From: Deltaproteobacteria bacterium
Lineage (GTDB): Bacteria > Myxococcota > UBA727 > VGSZ01
Reading direction: 5' to 3'
DNA length: 54,768 nucleotides
Assembly (NCBI GenBank): GCA_016874845.1
Contig: VGSZ01000008.1
Location: 1-54,768 of the forward strand
Below are positions 34,142-42,160 of this stretch, piece by piece. Both the position numbers and the translations under genes were made by a program. Positions within the stretch are counted from its first letter, which is position 1. The number at the start of each line of letters is the position of its first letter. The notes under the pieces were generated by a model. The model was not told the origin of the DNA. It saw only the letters and a program-made list of their open reading frames with translations, and ran no database searches.

Positions 34142-34806
34142 TCGGCGTCTCCTCGGCCATCGAGCAGCGTGGCCAGCAGACGCTGTCGCAATTCGTGTGC
34201 CCGCACCTCGAGCCGCGCATCGACCCCGCCGCTCTCGGAGTCGAGGCGGCAGTCGCCGGGCTTCAGCGTCGGGTCGACGACGATCTTCAGCGTGTCGGGC
34301 ACCTTGCCCTTCAGCGCCTCGGCGTTGGCGGCGGCGACCCTCAGCGTCATTCCCGGGGTCAGGGGCAGGTTCTCGATGGCCTTGCCGACGGCGTTCGTGA
34401 CCGCTTCGACCGACACCGTCTCGCCGACGAAGACGCGCGCGGCCACCAGCGCCATGTCGACGATCAGCGCGCGGGTGTTGGACTCAAAGCGCTGCAGGTC
34501 GGCGTCGACCTTCTGCGCGGCGGCGGCCATCCACGCGCGCTCGGCGGCCAGCTGGGCCTCGAGCTCGGCGATCTTCGCCTTGAACGGCGCCGCGATCTGC
34601 TCGGGTGACGGCGGCGGCGGCGGCGGCGGCGACGGCGCGGCGACGACCACGTCTTCGAGCGCGTCGGGCGGCGGCGCGAGCAGGCGCACCCACGGCGGCA
34701 GGCTGACGGGCTCGCCGGGCGACAGCACGCTGCCGCGAAACGTAGTCGTCGTCGCGGGGGGCGGGGCGACGGCGGCCTTGCGGGTGAACTTCTCGAGAGG
34801 ATGCAT
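34138..34806 (-). CDS. fliH: Export ATPase regulator FliH
   Basis: 222 residues. Binds FliI and links it to the C ring. Pro-rich N-terminus (about 50-70, a run of eight Pro), a helical middle (KAKIAELEAQLAAERAWM), and a C-terminal FliH domain (ALKGKVPDTLKIVVDPTLKP, GDCRLDSESGGVDARLEV). Lies 87 bases after fliG. Confidence 0.88.
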   Translation of the reverse strand: MHPLEKFTRKAAVAPPPATTTTFRGSVLSPGEPVSLPPWVRLLAPPPDALEDVVVAAPSPPPPPPPSPEQIAAPFKAKIAELEAQLAAERAWMAAAAQKVDADLQRFESNTRALIVDMALVAARVFVGETVSVEAVTNAVGKAIENLPLTPGMTLRVAAANAEALKGKVPDTLKIVVDPTLKPGDCRLDSESGGVDARLEVRAHELRQRLLATLLDGRGDAE

Positions 34807-34893
34807 CGCCGGCTCCCTGCTCCGTCGTCGCGTCGCTGCCTCGCTGCGGCGCGGCCTTCGTCGGGCCGCGCGCGGCGCGTGCCTGGACCACGC

Positions 34894-35988
34894 TCAGCCC
34901 GGCGGGCTGATGCGCTCCTGCTCGATCATACGGATGGCGACACGCGCGATCTCGTTCTGCGACTTCTCGGTGTCCGAGGCCTTGATCTGGCCGATCGAGT
35001 CCAGGTCGTCGAGGATCGCCTCGCGCTGACGCGACGACATGTTCTCGAGGATCTGCGTACGCACCTGGGGCGAGCTGCCCTTGAGCGCGACGAGCAGCAT
35101 CTTGGTCTCGATCTCGCGCATGAGGACCTGCAGGTCGCGCATGGCCAGCCGGGCGACGTCGTCGAACATGAAGACCTTCGAGCGCAGGCGGTCGACCTTC
35201 TGCTGGTCGCGCATCTGGGCAAAGACCTTCTGCTGGTCGGGGATCGAGAACGCGCGGATGAGCTCGACCGCGAGCTTCTCGCCGTCGATGGACTCGACGC
35301 TGATGCCGCTCTTGCGTACGTCGTCGGCGAAGCCCGAGATGATCTCGCGCAGGTACTCGGCCGAGACGTTCTCGACGAAGGCGAGGTGCTCGATGATGCG
35401 CGTCCGACGCGGAGGGCTCATCTTCTGCAGGATCGACAGCGCGTGGCTCTTCTCCAGCTGCGAGATGGCGACGGCGACGGCCTGCGGTGGCTCCTCGCTG
35501 AACAGGCGCGCGAGGTCGTCGGGGGAGGCGCCGGCGAGGGTCGAGATGTCCTCGCCGACCTCTTCGAGCGTGACCTTCGACGTGCCGCTGAACAGGCGCG
35601 AGATGCGGTCTTCGCCCAGGGCGCTCTCGAGCAGCTCGCGCATGAAGACGTCGCTGGCCACGCGGGCGGACTCGTCGTCCTCCATCGCCTCGACGAAGGA
35701 GCGCAGGGCCTTGCGGCGCATGCCGCGCTCGGCGGTGCGCAGCATCTCGGCGCCGCGCACGAGCTGACCGATCTGCACCTCGTTCAGGTTCGACAGGATG
35801 ACGCCCGAGTGCGCCTTGCCGAGAGCGAGCAGCACGGCGGCGGCGGTGTCGATGCTGTGGACCTCCGGCGCGCTCGGGAAGTTGCCGTACCCGTCGGCGA
35901 CCTGCGGCGACGAGGCGCCAGGTCCTTTTGCATCGAGGGAGCCGGCAGGCAGATCGGCGAGCTCCAGGGCGTTGTTGTCAGTAGACAT
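34894..35988 (-). CDS. fliG: Motor switch protein FliG
   Basis: 364 residues. Rotor protein that contacts the stator. All three domains are present; the C-terminal torque helix region has KVFMFDDVARLAMRDLQVLM, then REIETKMLLVALKG and MSSRQREAILDDL, keeping the charged residues that interact with MotA. The first ~40 residues are an extra flexible tail. Overlaps fliF by 11 bases. Confidence 0.97.
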   Translation of the reverse strand: MSTDNNALELADLPAGSLDAKGPGASSPQVADGYGNFPSAPEVHSIDTAAAVLLALGKAHSGVILSNLNEVQIGQLVRGAEMLRTAERGMRRKALRSFVEAMEDDESARVASDVFMRELLESALGEDRISRLFSGTSKVTLEEVGEDISTLAGASPDDLARLFSEEPPQAVAVAISQLEKSHALSILQKMSPPRRTRIIEHLAFVENVSAEYLREIISGFADDVRKSGISVESIDGEKLAVELIRAFSIPDQQKVFAQMRDQQKVDRLRSKVFMFDDVARLAMRDLQVLMREIETKMLLVALKGSSPQVRTQILENMSSRQREAILDDLDSIGQIKASDTEKSQNEIARVAIRMIEQERISPPG

Positions 35989-37594
35989 TCTTGCTGCCTC
36001 GCTCCGTGGGTTCGGTGCTCAACCAGGACGAGATGATGATACGTGCCCGGTGCGGGTTCTGTGCCAGCAGCTGGCGGGCGCGCGCCAGCAGATTGTCGTC
36101 CTCGGTGACCACCGAGTACGAGCCGTCGCCGGTGTCGGCCGGGTTCTCGACCGGCGGTAGCAGCGCCTGATCGAGGGTCGCCTCCAGCTCGGCGATGGTC
36201 TTGCCCGGCATCAGCAGGCTGGTGCGCTGGGACTCGACCTCGAAGTTCTTGCGCTTGCGGCGGACGTTCAGCAGCACGAACCCGACGAGAGCGGCGAGCA
36301 GGCCGACGCCGACGATGGCGAGCACCACCTCGCTGCTGATGAAGGGCTTGTCTTCGTCCTTCTGCTGGTCGTCGTCGAGGCCCTTGGGCCGGACGAACTG
36401 CGCGCTCGAGATCTCGATGGTGTCGCCGCGGCGCAGGTCGAAGGAGACGACGTTCTTCGCGAGCTCGCTCATGCCCTTCAGCTTCTCGGGCGGCAGCGGC
36501 TTGCCGTCGGGGGCGTCGACGAGGATGGCCACCGACAGGCGCTTGATGCGCGGGCCCCGGCGCACGCTGCGGGTCTGCGTGTTCGAGATCTCCCAGGTGC
36601 GCGACTCGTCGTTGGCGTTGGCGGTGTCGACGCTGCCGCCGCCGTCGCCGGCGGCGGGGTTCGACGGGTCGCGGGGCGCGGCGCCGATCACCTGGTTCTG
36701 GCCGCCCTCGGTGCGCGCCTGGGTCCGGCGGCGCTCGCTGTTCAGGACGACGCCGTCGGGGTCGTAGACCTTCTGCACCACGTCCTCTTCGGTGTTGTCG
36801 ATCTCGAGGCCGACGCGAGTGACGATTCGGCCCTCACCGACGGAGGCGGTCAGCAGCGACGTGATGCGCTCTTCCATCTGGCGCTCGAGCTTGTGGTGCT
36901 CCGACAGCCTCGCGGTGACGTCGTCGGTGGCGCCGAGCAGCGCGCCGGTCTCATCGACAACGGAGACGGCGTCGGCCTTGAGCCCGACCATCGAGGACGA
37001 CACGAGGCGCCGGATGCCGGCGACCTGCGCGTCGGTGAGGTGTCGTCCCGGCTGCAGGTGCACGACGACGGCGGCGGAGCCGTTGGCCTGATCGCGGGCC
37101 AGCACGGCGCGCTGCGGCACCGACAGGTGGACGCGGGCCGAGCGCAGCTCGGACAGCGCGCCGATGGTGCGGGCCAGCTCGCCTTCGAGGGCGCGCTGCA
37201 GGTTCACCCGCTGCGTCATCTCGGAGACGCCGATGTCGCCCTTGTCGAAGAGCTCGAAGCCGACGCCGGCGGCGCGGGGCAGGCCGGCGTTGGCGAGCAG
37301 CATGCGCGCCTGGAAGACGTTGTCCTCGGGCACGCTGACCGCGGTGCCGCCGGAGTCGAGCTGGAACGGGATGCCCGCCTGCTGCAGCTGCGTCGCCGCG
37401 GCGGCGCCGTCTTCGGGGGTCAGGTTCGTGAAGACGTACTTTTGCGGTCTGCCCTGCGACAGGTAGACGGCGCCGATGGTGCCGCCGACGAGCGCGAGGG
37501 CCGTGACGCCGATGAGGATCTGCGCCCGCGTCGACAGCCCCTGGAACATGGAGACGAGGTTCTTCAGCTGTCCAAGGATGACCAGGGGTTCCAT
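35978..37594 (-). CDS. fliF: MS-ring protein FliF
   Basis: 538 residues. Inner-membrane ring that seeds basal-body assembly. Two membrane helices (ILIGVTALALVGGTIGAVYL near residue 26 and VVLAIVGVGLLAALVGFVLL near 428) enclose the periplasmic domain with YKVF/YscJ-type repeats (GVGFELFDKGDIGVSEMTQR). The C-terminal FliG-binding tail (LLAQNPHRARIIISSWL) is present. Confidence 0.97.
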   Translation of the reverse strand: MEPLVILGQLKNLVSMFQGLSTRAQILIGVTALALVGGTIGAVYLSQGRPQKYVFTNLTPEDGAAAATQLQQAGIPFQLDSGGTAVSVPEDNVFQARMLLANAGLPRAAGVGFELFDKGDIGVSEMTQRVNLQRALEGELARTIGALSELRSARVHLSVPQRAVLARDQANGSAAVVVHLQPGRHLTDAQVAGIRRLVSSSMVGLKADAVSVVDETGALLGATDDVTARLSEHHKLERQMEERITSLLTASVGEGRIVTRVGLEIDNTEEDVVQKVYDPDGVVLNSERRRTQARTEGGQNQVIGAAPRDPSNPAAGDGGGSVDTANANDESRTWEISNTQTRSVRRGPRIKRLSVAILVDAPDGKPLPPEKLKGMSELAKNVVSFDLRRGDTIEISSAQFVRPKGLDDDQQKDEDKPFISSEVVLAIVGVGLLAALVGFVLLNVRRKRKNFEVESQRTSLLMPGKTIAELEATLDQALLPPVENPADTGDGSYSVVTEDDNLLARARQLLAQNPHRARIIISSWLSTEPTERGSKNVY

Positions 37595-37942
37595 CGCTTC
37601 GCCTCATCCCCGGCGCAGACCGGGACCATCGGGCCCATGCAGGGTTCGGACCCGTTTGGAGGCGGCGTCGGAGCGACGAGAGCCGGGCGGCGCCGGTGTT
37701 GCGACCGTCGCTTTGTCGACGGCATCGGCGAGACCAGCGACGAAATAGTGACGCCCCGGCGAGCGGAGCCTCACGCGGCGAGCGATGACGACGCGAGGCG
37801 TCGAGTCCAGGGGGAGCGCGTGGAGAAATGCGGGCGCAGGTCGGGCGCCGGTCGCGGGGCGAGCGCTCCGTCGCTTCGTCGGCGTTGGACGCGGAGTCGA
37901 GCGAGGCGCGGTGCCGGTGGACGTGAGCGCGCGACGGGACTC
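37595..37942. other. Intergenic region fliE - fliF
   Basis: 348 bases without a recognisable gene, promoter or terminator. fliF may be reached by read-through from the flgC promoter. Confidence 0.4.
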
Positions 37943-38254
37943 TCACACCTGCATGCGCATCATCTCCTGGTAGGCCTCGACGACCTTGTTGCGCGCCTTG
38001 ACGGCGACCTTGAGCGTGACGTCGGCCTGCTCGAGCGCGAGGGCGACCTCGTGGACGTTGCCGGCTCCTTGTGCGGCCTCGACGGACTTCTGCTCGGCGA
38101 CGCGCTGGGCCTCGTCGAGGCGGTTCATCGCGTTGGTCAGCTCGGCGCCGAAGGCCGAGGGCTGCACCGGCGACGAGGGCGACGACGGCTGCACGGAGCG
38201 CATCCCGTCGATGGGCGGGATGCCGAGCTCGAGGTTGAAGTTGTTCACGCGCAT
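37943..38254 (-). CDS. fliE: MS-ring/rod junction protein FliE
   Basis: 103 residues. FliE connects FliF to the rod. The C-terminal family motif is clear: NVHEVALALEQADVTLKVAV followed by KARNKVVEAYQEMMRMQV. It is 44 bases after flgC. Confidence 0.95.
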   Translation of the reverse strand: MRVNNFNLELGIPPIDGMRSVQPSSPSSPVQPSAFGAELTNAMNRLDEAQRVAEQKSVEAAQGAGNVHEVALALEQADVTLKVAVKARNKVVEAYQEMMRMQV

Positions 38255-38298
38255 GGGGCGACCTCGTCGTCGTTAGCAGGGGAGCGTCGTCGTCGTCG

Positions 38299-38733
38299 TC
38301 AGCGAACGATGTCGAGGCCGCGCTGGATCATGGTCTTGGCGGTCTCGAAGGCGGTGGCGTTGGCGTCGTAGCCGCGCTGCGCCGTCATCAGGTTCACCAT
38401 CTCCTGCACGGGGTTCACGTTGGGCAGGCGCACGAAGCCGTTCTGGTCGGCGTCGGGGTGCGTCGGGTTGTGCACGAGCTTGCCCTCGGTGGGGTCGGCG
38501 ACGACCTTCATGACCTCGGCGCCGCGGACGCCGTCGTCGATGCCCATCGCGCTGCCGAGCGCGTCGTCGAAGGCGGCCGGCGTCACCACGGCGTCGAGCC
38601 GACGGTAGGGGCCCGAGCCGTCCTCGGCGCGCGTGGTTTGGACGTTGGCGAGGTTCGACGCCGCCAGACCGACTCGCGTGCGCTGCACCGACATGCCCGA
38701 GGCGCTGACGGTGAGGCTCTTCATGAAGTCCAT
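38299..38733 (-). CDS. flgC: Proximal rod protein FlgC
   Basis: 144 residues. Begins MDFMKSLTVSASGMSVQRTR with LAASNLANVQTTRAEDGSGP and ends VNPVQEMVNLMTAQRGYDAN, diagnostic for FlgC. First gene of its block, with a sigma-54 promoter at 38778-38793. Its normal upstream partner flgB is not here or elsewhere in the window. Confidence 0.96.
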   Translation of the reverse strand: MDFMKSLTVSASGMSVQRTRVGLAASNLANVQTTRAEDGSGPYRRLDAVVTPAAFDDALGSAMGIDDGVRGAEVMKVVADPTEGKLVHNPTHPDADQNGFVRLPNVNPVQEMVNLMTAQRGYDANATAFETAKTMIQRGLDIVR

Positions 38734-38777
38734 CGGGTGCTCCTGCCGCTGCCGATCCGGCCGCGCAGCAGACGCAA

Positions 38778-38793
38778 AGCAAGCGCCTTGCCC
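38778..38793 (-). promoter_or_regulatory. Sigma-54 promoter of the flgC-fliE-fliF block
   Basis: The minus strand reads GGGCAAGGCGCTTGCT: GG at -24 and TTGCT at -12, an excellent match. It is 45 bases before flgC. Confidence 0.85.
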
Positions 38794-38962
38794 GCGCCAG
38801 AGGCGAACACACGAGAGGCAGCCCTCACCCCCGCCCTCGGCGCGCCCAATTCTGGGCGAGGGGCTGTGGCCCGTCGTCGTCTCCCCTTCGCCCCGCATTG
38901 GCAGAAGGGATCAGGGCATGAGGGTCCAGTCCGGCGCACGCGCTGAACCGGACGAGAGGAAG

Positions 38963-38986
38963 CCCTCTCCCAGCATTGGGAGAGGG
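38963..38986. repeat. REP-like hairpin CCCTCTCCCA/TGGGAGAGGG
   Basis: Perfect 10-bp arms around GCAT, followed by GGCGAAGCC. A related string (CCCAGGATTGGGAGAGGGG followed by GGCGACGCCGGGG) lies at 3775-3807, so this is a second, short dispersed repeat type. Confidence 0.6.
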
Positions 38987-39110
38987 CAGCGGCGAAGCCG
39001 CGGGTGCGGGCCGATGGAGGGCCCCTCGCGTGGCGAGCGACCAACATACGAGCGGCGATTTCTCGACGATGCGTCGGCAAAGAAGTCGCAGCCGATGCTC
39101 CGTCGGCCAG

Positions 39111-40217
39111 TCAGAGCTTGCCGGCGGCGGCGGCGGCCTTCTTCAGCTCGAACTCGAGCTCCATCAGCTGGACCTGCGTGACGCCGAGGCGTTCGGCCAG
39201 CGAGCGCACCCGGGCGAGCAGGCCGGCGCGGTGGGCGGCGTTCGTGCGCAGCTCGTCGACGCCCGACACGAGCGCGACGATCCGCACCAGCGGCGTGTCG
39301 TGGTCGGGGGTGTGGTGGTGCTCGACGACGCCGCCGAGGTGCTCGGCGAGCTCCCAGGCGTCGGCGACCATGGCGCCGACGTCGACGTGAGCCTGCTCGA
39401 TGGCGGCGTAGACGACGGGGACGGTAGGCAACTCGCGCACGCGTCCGTTCAGGATGGCGAGCCCGAGCCCGCGCAGCGCAACGGCCTTGCCGACGTCGTG
39501 CAGCAGGCCGGCGACGTAGGCGCGCTGCACGTCCTGCGACAGCTGCAGCGCGAGCCACGCGGCGCCGCGGGCGGTGGCCACCGAGTGCCGCCACACCAGC
39601 TGCTGCTGGTACGATACGGTCTCGTGGGCCATGCGCTCCTCGGCGTCGAAGACGGCGGCGGTAGCGGCGGCGACGGCGACGCGCGAGACCTCGGCGAGGC
39701 CGATGACGCGGATGGCGTGGGGCAGCGTCTCGATGGCCGTCGGCGAGTTGTAGAAGGGTGAGTTCGCCGTGTTCAGGATCTTCGCGGCGATCACGGCGTC
39801 CTGCGTGACCAGCCGCTCGATGACGTCGGTGCGGACGTCGGCGGCCTCGAGCGCCTCGATGAGCTTGTTGGCGATCACGGGGAAGGGCGGGATCTTGTCG
39901 ATGCTCGCCAGCAGCTCCGAGATGATCGTCGACGACAGCGTGTGGACCGCCGCCTCGTCGCAGCTCAGGACCTGGCCCCGGTCCTGGTCGGTGTACTCGG
40001 CGGGCGAGGGCTTCCAGAGCTTCTCGGGGGGCTTCGGCCGTGGACGGGCGCTCTTGTCGGCGTCGCCGGCCTCGTCGGGCACGCTGGCGAACGAGACCTC
40101 GTCGGCCGACGGCGCGCTCGGCCTCGATGGCGTCGAGCGGGACGGAGCGCCGCGGGTGGTCGACGGAGTGCCGGCGCCCAGCAGAGCCAGAAGCCGATCG
40201 AACCACTGACCGAACAC
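39111..40217 (-). CDS. HDOD-domain signalling protein
   Basis: 368 residues; starts GTG. The HDOD domain (about 105-310) shows LLASIDKIPPFPVIANKLIE, TQDAVIAAKILNTANSPFYN and an HD-like YVAGLLHDVGKAVAL plus VVEHHH. HDOD proteins are regulatory modules often tied to motility or c-di-GMP signalling but usually lack proven enzymatic activity. The LLHDVGK and HHH residues look like HD-GYP-type metal ligands, so enzymatic activity cannot be excluded. It is divergent from motA and on the same strand as flgC. Confidence 0.85.
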   Translation of the reverse strand: MFGQWFDRLLALLGAGTPSTTRGAPSRSTPSRPSAPSADEVSFASVPDEAGDADKSARPRPKPPEKLWKPSPAEYTDQDRGQVLSCDEAAVHTLSSTIISELLASIDKIPPFPVIANKLIEALEAADVRTDVIERLVTQDAVIAAKILNTANSPFYNSPTAIETLPHAIRVIGLAEVSRVAVAAATAAVFDAEERMAHETVSYQQQLVWRHSVATARGAAWLALQLSQDVQRAYVAGLLHDVGKAVALRGLGLAILNGRVRELPTVPVVYAAIEQAHVDVGAMVADAWELAEHLGGVVEHHHTPDHDTPLVRIVALVSGVDELRTNAAHRAGLLARVRSLAERLGVTQVQLMELEFELKKAAAAAGKL

Positions 40218-40411
40218 CGTGCCCCCTCGACTGGTGCGCAGAGGTGCTGCGCGTCGATGATGATGATGATCACCGGAGCCGCGGCGCGCAAATTTCTGAC
40301 GCTCGTCGAGTCAGCCGTGGCCGAAAACTTCACGTTTGCATCACGGATGGCGCACACTCGAGGCGTCAGGCTCTGCCGGGGATCCGCCGGTTCCGGGGGG
40401 GCCGTCGTGGT

Positions 40412-40427
40412 TGGCACGTCTCGTGGT
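40412..40427 (+). promoter_or_regulatory. Sigma-54-like promoter of motA, GG at -12
   Basis: TGGCACGTCTCGTGGT has a perfect -24 half and a weak -12 half (GTGG instead of TTGC), 57 bases before motA. Confidence 0.4.
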
Positions 40428-40483
40428 TCTAAGGTCCGGTCGCGTCCACTCGCTCGCGATGAAGTAGGGAAGTCGGAGGCCGC

Positions 40484-41332
40484 GTGACCCTGGTTGGCAT
40501 CGTGCTGGTGTTTCTGGCCGTCGTCGGGGGGTATCTCCTCGAGGGCGGCAACATCCACCTCCTCTGGCAGCCCGTCGAGCTGCTGATTATCGGTGGCGCG
40601 GCGGCCGGCGCGTTCCTCATCTCGAACCCGATGTCGCTCGTGAAGGCCACCGCCAAGACGGTGAAGGCGACGCTGAGCAACGCGCACCACAGCAACTACG
40701 ACGAGCTCTTCGTCTGCATCTACCAGCTCCTGAACCTCATCCGGAAGGAAGGCTCGGTCGCCGTCGAGGCGCACATCGACCAGCCGCAGCAGAGCACCAT
40801 CTTCCAGGCGGCGCCGTCGGTGCTGAAGAGCAAGGCGCTGGTCGACTTCATCTGCGACAACCTGAAGGCCTTCAACTCGACGTCGATGGCCCCGCACGAG
40901 TTCGAGCAGCTGATGGACACCGACATCGCCTCGCAGAAAGAGGAGATGAGCGAGCCGGCCCACGCCATCAACCGCGTCGCTGACGCTCTGCCCGGCCTTG
41001 GTATCGTCGCCGCCGTGCTCGGCGTCGTCTTGACGATGACGAAGATCAGCGAGCCCGCCGAGGTCATCGGCCACTCCATCGGCGCCGCGCTCGTCGGCAC
41101 CTTCCTCGGCATCCTTGGCTCCTACGGCTTCGCGAGCCCCATCGCGACGCAGATCGAGTCGCGCGCGCACCACGCCGTGATGGACATGTACGTCTGCAAG
41201 GCGGCGCTGATCAGCTTCGCGATGGGGTGGCCGCCGATGCTCGCCCTCGAGCACGCCCGCCGCGTCATCCCCCCGCACGACCGCCCCGACTTCGCGTCGC
41301 TCGAGAAGATCCTGCGCGCGGCGAAGAAGTAA
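40484..41332 (+). CDS. motA: Flagellar stator protein MotA
   Basis: 282 residues; starts GTG. Proton-type stator subunit with four membrane helices (TLVGIVLVFLAVVGGYLLEG, VELLIIGGAAAGAFLISNP, and the pair LPGLGIVAAVLGVVLTM and GAALVGTFLGILGSYGFASP). The conserved Pro before the third helix is in LPGLG. Its cytoplasmic loop contacts FliG. motB follows 6 bases later. Confidence 0.96.
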   Translation: MTLVGIVLVFLAVVGGYLLEGGNIHLLWQPVELLIIGGAAAGAFLISNPMSLVKATAKTVKATLSNAHHSNYDELFVCIYQLLNLIRKEGSVAVEAHIDQPQQSTIFQAAPSVLKSKALVDFICDNLKAFNSTSMAPHEFEQLMDTDIASQKEEMSEPAHAINRVADALPGLGIVAAVLGVVLTMTKISEPAEVIGHSIGAALVGTFLGILGSYGFASPIATQIESRAHHAVMDMYVCKAALISFAMGWPPMLALEHARRVIPPHDRPDFASLEKILRAAKK

Positions 41333-41338
41333 CCCTGC

Positions 41339-42160
41339 ATGGTCTCTTCCGAACAGAAGAAGTCCATCATCATCATCAAGCGGCCCGTCGTCGTCGTCGG
41401 CGGGCACCATGGTGGCACCTGGAAGGTCGCCTATGCCGACTTCGTGACGGCGATGATGGCGTTCTTTCTGTTGATGTGGCTGCTCAACATCTCGCCGGTC
41501 GAGAAGCGCAAGCAGATCCAAGACTACTTCCGCACCTTCAGCCTGATCGAGGGCGGCGGCTCATTTGGCAGCGCGGCGTCGGACTCGCTGGCGGCCCTCG
41601 ACGGCGGCCAGAACTGCGACGAGCAGAAGCGGTTGATGGCGGCGCGGGACAAGGAAGAGCTCGCGCTCATCGAGCGCGACGCCAAGGCGTCGCTGAACCG
41701 TCGGCTCACCGGTCTTGAGGCTGGCGTCAGCGTCCACATCGTCGGCAGCGCCGTCCGCGTCGAGATGCTGCAGCAGACGCTGTTTGAGAGCGGCAGCGCG
41801 AACCTGACGCCGCTCGGCGAGAAGATCGTCACCGTCGTCGGTGAAGAGATGGCCGCCCTGCAGCGCCCGCTCGAGCTCGAGGGGCACAGCGACGGCACCC
41901 GCTTCGGCAGCGTCCGCTATTCGAACTGGGACCTGTCGGTGGACCGCGCGCTGAGCGTGCGGCGGGCCTTCGAGCTGAACAAGCTCGCCCTCGACGTCCG
42001 CCGCGTGTCGGGGTTGGCCGACCAGATGCCGCTGTACGCCGGTGACCTCACCGATCCGCGCAACCGGCGCATCACCATCGTCATTCCCATCGCACGCAAG
42101 CAGCCGACCCAGCAGGTGCTCGGTGAGCGGGGCCCCGACAGCCTGGGGAGAAATCCATGA
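41339..42160 (+). CDS. motB: Flagellar stator protein MotB
   Basis: 273 residues. Single membrane helix with the channel Asp at residue 34 (AYADFVTAMMAFFLLMWLLN), then an OmpA-like peptidoglycan-binding domain (LELEGHSDGTR, NWDLSVDRALSVRRAF, NRRITIVI). The ATG overlap at its stop couples it to the sigma-54 activator. Confidence 0.96.
   Translation: MVSSEQKKSIIIIKRPVVVVGGHHGGTWKVAYADFVTAMMAFFLLMWLLNISPVEKRKQIQDYFRTFSLIEGGGSFGSAASDSLAALDGGQNCDEQKRLMAARDKEELALIERDAKASLNRRLTGLEAGVSVHIVGSAVRVEMLQQTLFESGSANLTPLGEKIVTVVGEEMAALQRPLELEGHSDGTRFGSVRYSNWDLSVDRALSVRRAFELNKLALDVRRVSGLADQMPLYAGDLTDPRNRRITIVIPIARKQPTQQVLGERGPDSLGRNP

Larger units (their letters stand above)
38734..39110. other. Intergenic region upstream of flgC, where flgB is usually found
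   Basis: 377 bases with the flgC promoter and REP-like hairpins (for example 38963-38986), but no FlgB-like reading frame on either strand. Confidence 0.6.
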
